From the NCBI GenBank assembly GCA_040905045.1, contig JBBDSH010000031.1, positions 1-9,479 on the forward strand: 9,479 bases of DNA, written 5' to 3'. The stretch is from JBBDSH01 sp040905045. Lineage in GTDB: Bacteria > Pseudomonadota > Gammaproteobacteria > Eutrophobiales > Eutrophobiaceae. The notes below the pieces were generated by a model that made no database searches, was not told the origin of the DNA, and saw only the letters and a list, made by a program, of their open reading frames with translations. Below are positions 6,576 through 9,479 of this stretch, piece after piece (positions within the stretch are counted from its first letter, which is position 1; every line of letters begins with the position of its first letter). The translations under genes and the position numbers were made by a program.

Positions 6576-6818
6576 TCAGCTTTCACCTCCATTCTCATCC
6601 GCGCGCGGCATCTTGACACTGCGGGCGGGGACAATGGTTGAAATCGCGTGTTTATAGACAAGCTGACTGACGGAATTCTTTAACAAAATGACAAATTGAT
6701 CGAATGATTCCACGTGACCTTGCAACTTGATTCCGTTCACCAGATAAATGGACACCGGGATCCGGTCCTTGCGCAGGGTGTTCAGAAACGGATCCTGTAG
6801 CGTATGCCCCTTGCTCAT
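6576..6818 (-). CDS. hfq: RNA chaperone Hfq
   Basis: Hfq is a hexameric Sm-like RNA chaperone that pairs small RNAs with mRNAs. Its 80 residues carry the full Sm core. The Sm1 region SIYLVNGIKLQGHVESFDQFVILL (23-46) includes Gln8, Phe39, Gln41 and Phe42 of the proximal RNA-binding face. Sm2 is YKHAISTIVPAR (55-66), with Lys56 and His57. The lateral rim patch is RKDR (16-19) instead of RRER, so the basic Arg16, Lys17 and Arg19 are kept. Tyr25 and Ile30 of the distal A-rich-binding face are present. The C-terminal tail is short (about 67-80) but ends in an acidic DENGGES stretch, consistent with an autoinhibitory acidic tip. The start has an AAGGAG Shine-Dalgarno 8 bases upstream. The gene lies between miaA and hflX, as in most gammaproteobacteria. 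Confidence 0.98.
   Translation of the reverse strand: MSKGHTLQDPFLNTLRKDRIPVSIYLVNGIKLQGHVESFDQFVILLKNSVSQLVYKHAISTIVPARSVKMPRADENGGES
6583..6590 (-). promoter_or_regulatory. Strong Shine-Dalgarno GGAGGTGA inside the end of hfq
   Basis: The last hfq codons (Gly-Gly-Glu-Ser-stop) read GGAGGTGAAAGC on the minus strand, a near-perfect anti-SD match at 6590-6583. It is about 31 bases before the hflX TTG, which is too far for a normal start. It is 10 bases before an ATT (6572-6570) in frame with hflX, which would add seven residues. It may be a standby or re-initiation site serving hflX translation. Confidence 0.4.
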
Positions 6819-6826
6819 AATGAATT

Positions 6827-6841
6827 CTCCTTATTATTATT
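6827..6841 (-). promoter_or_regulatory. hfq Shine-Dalgarno fused to (AAU)3AAG, candidate Hfq self-binding site
   Basis: On the minus strand bases 6841-6830 read AAT AAT AAT AAG, four consecutive A-R-N triplets. The last of them is the first half of the Shine-Dalgarno AAGGAG (6832-6827). A-R-N triplet runs are the known ligand of the Hfq distal face, and E. coli Hfq is known to repress translation of its own mRNA through the 5' UTR. Binding here would directly cover the ribosome site. The motif is read from the sequence; autoregulation is inferred. Confidence 0.55.
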
Positions 6842-6853
6842 GATTTTGTCGTT

Positions 6854-6881
6854 GTACCGCCATCCAGCGGTGTACGCCGCT
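6854..6881 (-). promoter_or_regulatory. Two overlapping hairpins in the hfq leader
   Basis: In the 88-base miaA-hfq gap the minus strand can form AGCGG/CCGCT (6881-6877 with 6870-6866). The alternative is GTAC-AC-CGC with GCGGTAC (6875-6867 with 6860-6854), a 7-bp stem with a 2-base bulge. They share bases and exclude each other. No U-tract follows, so this is not an intrinsic terminator. A TATACT box (6899-6894) just upstream could be a -10 element, but no good -35 is visible. Confidence 0.35.
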
Positions 6882-6906
6882 CCACATACACGAAGTATAT
6901 TACAGT

Positions 6907-7857
6907 CTATTGGAAAATGCGGCTGTGGCGCAGAAAATTCAACACATCCCGCTGCACCGACGGTGCCTCGCTGTCAAACCGGACAGCCTCCTGCTCCGCC
7001 CGCAACCAGGTCATCTGCCGCTTGGCCAGTTGCCGGGTTGCTGTAATTGCCTTATTAATCATGTCCTTATGATTGATTTCCTCATCCAGATATTGCCATA
7101 CCTGACGGTAACCCACCAGGCGCATGGACGGCAGCCCGGCATGGAGATCCTGTCTTTCGTATAGACAACGCACCTCCTCCACAAGTTCGTCATCCAGCAT
7201 CCGCAGGAATCGCCGGCGGATGCGCTCGTGCAGCCGGGTGCGCTCGCCCGGCGCCACGATCAACTTGACGGGCGGCATGCCCAGGGAACCACTGCGCCCG
7301 GACCGAAACCAGTCCGACAGGGGCCGCCCGGTCAGTTCATACACCTCCAGCGCCCGCTGGATGCGCTGGGGGTCGTTGGGATGAATGCGGGTTGCCGAAT
7401 CCGGGTCGATCTTCTGCAAGTTTTCGTGCATTTTCTTCCAACCTACGCTATCTGCTTCCTCTTCCAGGGATTGCCGCAATGCCGGGTCGGCGCCGGGCAG
7501 GCGCGATATACCCCGTTCGAGACCGCGGAAATACAGGCCGGTGCCGCCCACCAGCAGGGGGGTGCGGCCGCGGGCGTGGATGTCGCGGATGGCGGCCCGG
7601 GCATCCTCGCGGAAGCGGCCGGCCGAATAGGCCTCCGCCGGATCACAGATATCGATGAGCCGGTGCGGCGCGCGGGCCAGAATATCCGCAGTCGGCTTGG
7701 CCGTACCGATGTCCATGCCCCGGTAGACCATGGCCGAATCGACGCTGATGATATCCACCGGCAGAACCTCATGCAGCATCACCGCCAGATCGGTCTTGCC
7801 GCTGGCCGTGGGCCCCATGAGGAAGATCACCGGCTTCGGTTCGTGCTCAATCGCCAT
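6907..7857 (-). CDS. miaA: tRNA dimethylallyltransferase MiaA
   Basis: MiaA transfers dimethylallyl from DMAPP to N6 of A37 in tRNAs reading UNN codons, the first step to ms2i6A. The predicted 316 residues contain the P-loop GPTASGKT (15-22), the DSAMVYRGMDIGTAKP motif (40-55) with the catalytic Asp40, and APHRLIDICDP (63-73). They also contain GGTGLYFRGL (104-113), HPNDPQRIQRALEV (159-172) and the C-terminal TRQLAKRQMTWLR (274-286). I chose the ATG at 7857, which gives MAIEHEPKPVIFLMGPTASGKT and matches the usual short lead before the P-loop. A longer in-frame extension to 7947 would run 30 residues back into mutL and resembles nothing in the family. The chosen start overlaps the mutL end by 11 bases and has no clear Shine-Dalgarno, so coupling to mutL translation is likely. 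Confidence 0.96.
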   Translation of the reverse strand: MAIEHEPKPVIFLMGPTASGKTDLAVMLHEVLPVDIISVDSAMVYRGMDIGTAKPTADILARAPHRLIDICDPAEAYSAGRFREDARAAIRDIHARGRTPLLVGGTGLYFRGLERGISRLPGADPALRQSLEEEADSVGWKKMHENLQKIDPDSATRIHPNDPQRIQRALEVYELTGRPLSDWFRSGRSGSLGMPPVKLIVAPGERTRLHERIRRRFLRMLDDELVEEVRCLYERQDLHAGLPSMRLVGYRQVWQYLDEEINHKDMINKAITATRQLAKRQMTWLRAEQEAVRFDSEAPSVQRDVLNFLRHSRIFQ

Positions 7858-9479
7858 GAATGCGAAGCAGTTGCGCCAGATCGTTTTCGTCCAGGCAACG
7901 GAAGAGACCCGTTTGCGATCCGGAAGCCGGATCAATGCCGGCCTCATTCAAAGACCGGAGTAACTGTTGTACCGCGTCATCGGATTCCGGGGCCGCTGCG
8001 GTTGCACTGCCGTGACGGGCCATGATGTCGATAAGCCCATCTGAATCGACGTCCTGCCCTAACGCCGCCAGCATTTCCCGGCACAATGCCTGGATGTCCG
8101 CCTGATTCAAAACGGCGGGGATGGATCGTATTCGCAGGGACACCGGCCCCGCCGCTTCCAGTTCCAGACCCAGATCCGCCAGCAACGCCTGCCGCCGCTC
8201 AAGGGTAGCCGTATCATCTTCCGTGCATTCCATTATCACCGGCACCAGCAACGGCCGGGGGGTGACGCCCTCCCCCTCCAGACCGCGGCGAAGCCGATCC
8301 CGGATAATCACCCGCTTCGCCTCGACCGTATCCAGAATCATCAACCGCTCCGCCAGCGGCAGCACAATAAATCGACCCAGGATGATGTGCGCGGCGGCGG
8401 CGGACGCCGGGGAAGCCGATCTGTCATTGCGATAGAGTGCCGCCATCTCCCGCAGTGGATAACCCTGTGCCGGAGACGGCGACGCATCGCCCCGGTCCAG
8501 GCCGGGCAATGCCGTCTGTGGGCCGCGGCCGCCGCGATTCTGCACGGTCTCGTTCACGGCGGCATGGATGAAGTCATGCACGTCACGGGCGTGCCGGAAG
8601 CGCACCTCCTGTTTGGTGGGATGGACATTGACGTCGATGACCGCGGGGTCGATCTCCAGATGCAGCACATAACTGGGATAACGGCCCTCCGGGATGGAAG
8701 TTTCCAGGGCCTTGCGAACAGCGTGGTTCAGGCGTTTGTCGCGGATCATGCGGCCGTTGAGATAGAAGTACTGCCGGTCGGACTGGTTGCGGGTCTGGCC
8801 GTGTCCGCCCAGCCGCCCCCACAGCCGCATGCCGCCGCCCTGCGCATCCAGAAAGGCCGCCTCGCGGGCAAAGGCGGCGCCCAGAATATCCTGTATCCGG
8901 CGTTCGCCGTCCAGTTCCGCCGGCCGGCAGTGCAGTATCCGCCGCCGGTTGTGCCGCAAGCGGATATCCAGATCGAATCGGCACAGGGCCAGTCGCTTCA
9001 CCATCTCCAGAATATGCAGGAACTCGGTACGTTCCGTGCGCAGAAATTTACGCCGGGCCGGGACGGCCTGGAAAAGGTCGGAAACCTCCACCGTCGTGCC
9101 CGTGCCGTGGGCGGCCGGCACCGGTTCGGCGGTCTCACCGCCCGGCGACAGGGCAAGCGACCAGGCCCGCTCCGCGCCCGCCATTCGGGATGTAAGCCGA
9201 AAGCGGGAAACCGAGGCGATGCTGGACAGGGCCTCGCCCCGGAAACCGAGGCTGCGTATGGCTTCCAGATCGGAGGCGGTGCGTACCTTGCTGGTGGCGT
9301 GGGACGCCAGTGCCAGGGACATGTCCTCCGGATGAATGCCGCAGCCGTTGTCACGCACCCGTATGAGGCGGCTGCCGCCCTCTTCGATATCGATCTCGAT
9401 GCGATCGGCGCCGGCGTCTAGACTGTTTTCCACCAGTTCCTTGACGACGGAGGCGGGACGCTCGATCACCTCGCCGGCG
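7847..9479 (-). CDS. mutL: DNA mismatch repair protein MutL, 5' end cut by window edge
   Basis: MutL couples mismatch recognition by MutS to strand incision. The reading frame stays open to the right edge. The first visible residues are A-G-E-V-I-E-R-P, equal to about residue 16 of E. coli MutL, so only about 15 residues are missing and the full protein is about 558 aa. Numbering from Val at 9469, the GHKL ATPase shows KELVENSLDAGA (10-21; catalytic Glu11, Asn15), RDNGCGI (39-45), ATSK (58-61) and GFRGEAL (75-81). The transducer domain ends with DVNVHPTKQEVRF (279-291). A short linker (about 311-355) leads to a C-terminal dimerisation domain (about 356-540). This domain resembles the endonuclease type in layout but lacks its motifs: DTVEAKRVIIRDRL (380-393) stands where DxHAxxERxxxExL is expected. 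The missing start is outside the window, not a break. Confidence 0.96.
   Translation of the reverse strand, partial: AGEVIERPASVVKELVENSLDAGADRIEIDIEEGGSRLIRVRDNGCGIHPEDMSLALASHATSKVRTASDLEAIRSLGFRGEALSSIASVSRFRLTSRMAGAERAWSLALSPGGETAEPVPAAHGTGTTVEVSDLFQAVPARRKFLRTERTEFLHILEMVKRLALCRFDLDIRLRHNRRRILHCRPAELDGERRIQDILGAAFAREAAFLDAQGGGMRLWGRLGGHGQTRNQSDRQYFYLNGRMIRDKRLNHAVRKALETSIPEGRYPSYVLHLEIDPAVIDVNVHPTKQEVRFRHARDVHDFIHAAVNETVQNRGGRGPQTALPGLDRGDASPSPAQGYPLREMAALYRNDRSASPASAAAAHIILGRFIVLPLAERLMILDTVEAKRVIIRDRLRRGLEGEGVTPRPLLVPVIMECTEDDTATLERRQALLADLGLELEAAGPVSLRIRSIPAVLNQADIQALCREMLAALGQDVDSDGLIDIMARHGSATAAAPESDDAVQQLLRSLNEAGIDPASGSQTGLFRCLDENDLAQLLRIHGD

Noticed and set aside
7858..7947. Longer miaA start adding 30 residues inside mutL
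   Set aside because: The extension does not resemble MiaA N-termini and would overlap mutL by about 100 bases. The ATG at 7857 gives the usual distance to the P-loop.
6550..9479. A previously undescribed multi-gene system
   Set aside because: Every gene in this part belongs to the standard mutL-miaA-hfq-hflX order with recognisable full-length products. The only surprises are at the level of motifs and leaders.

Overview
The window is one conserved gammaproteobacterial housekeeping cluster. Eight protein genes lie on the minus strand, in transcription order mutL (5' end cut by the window edge), miaA, hfq, hflX, hflK, hflC, a yjeT-like DUF2065 gene, hisZ and purA. The 3' part of a tRNA-Leu(CAG) gene lies on the plus strand at the far left, convergent with purA. 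The gene order, the Hfq and HflX sequences, and hisZ sitting between yjeT and purA point to a gammaproteobacterium outside the enterics. HisZ implies a short-form HisG, which enterics do not use. The coding sequence is fairly GC-rich, with GC-rich codon third positions. I cannot name the genus.

Right part (about 6576-9479): mutL (mismatch repair), miaA (tRNA A37 prenylation) and hfq (RNA chaperone) are tightly packed, and miaA overlaps the end of mutL. The leader of hfq carries (AAU)3AAG directly fused to its Shine-Dalgarno, which fits Hfq autoregulation. Middle (3159-6551): hflX (ribosome-splitting GTPase) and hflK/hflC (membrane SPFH pair that regulates FtsH). Left (248-3018): the small membrane protein YjeT, then hisZ and purA, which handle histidine pathway control and AMP synthesis.

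The unusual content is mostly between the genes. AAGTNNN-type 7-bp arrays lie immediately upstream of two start codons (purA and yjeT), and neither gene has a visible Shine-Dalgarno. A third, oppositely oriented array directly follows hflC and forms a long inverted repeat with the yjeT-proximal array. The purA/tRNA intergenic region holds a GTAG-headed REP-like hairpin and three 10-bp CTCTGT repeats.

Within the genes, the main oddity is MutL. Its C-terminal domain aligns by eye with the endonuclease-type MutL fold, yet the metal-binding and catalytic motifs are lost at all three places I could line up. I see no mobile element, CRISPR array or clearly novel multi-gene system. No gene-free stretch exceeds about 190 bases.
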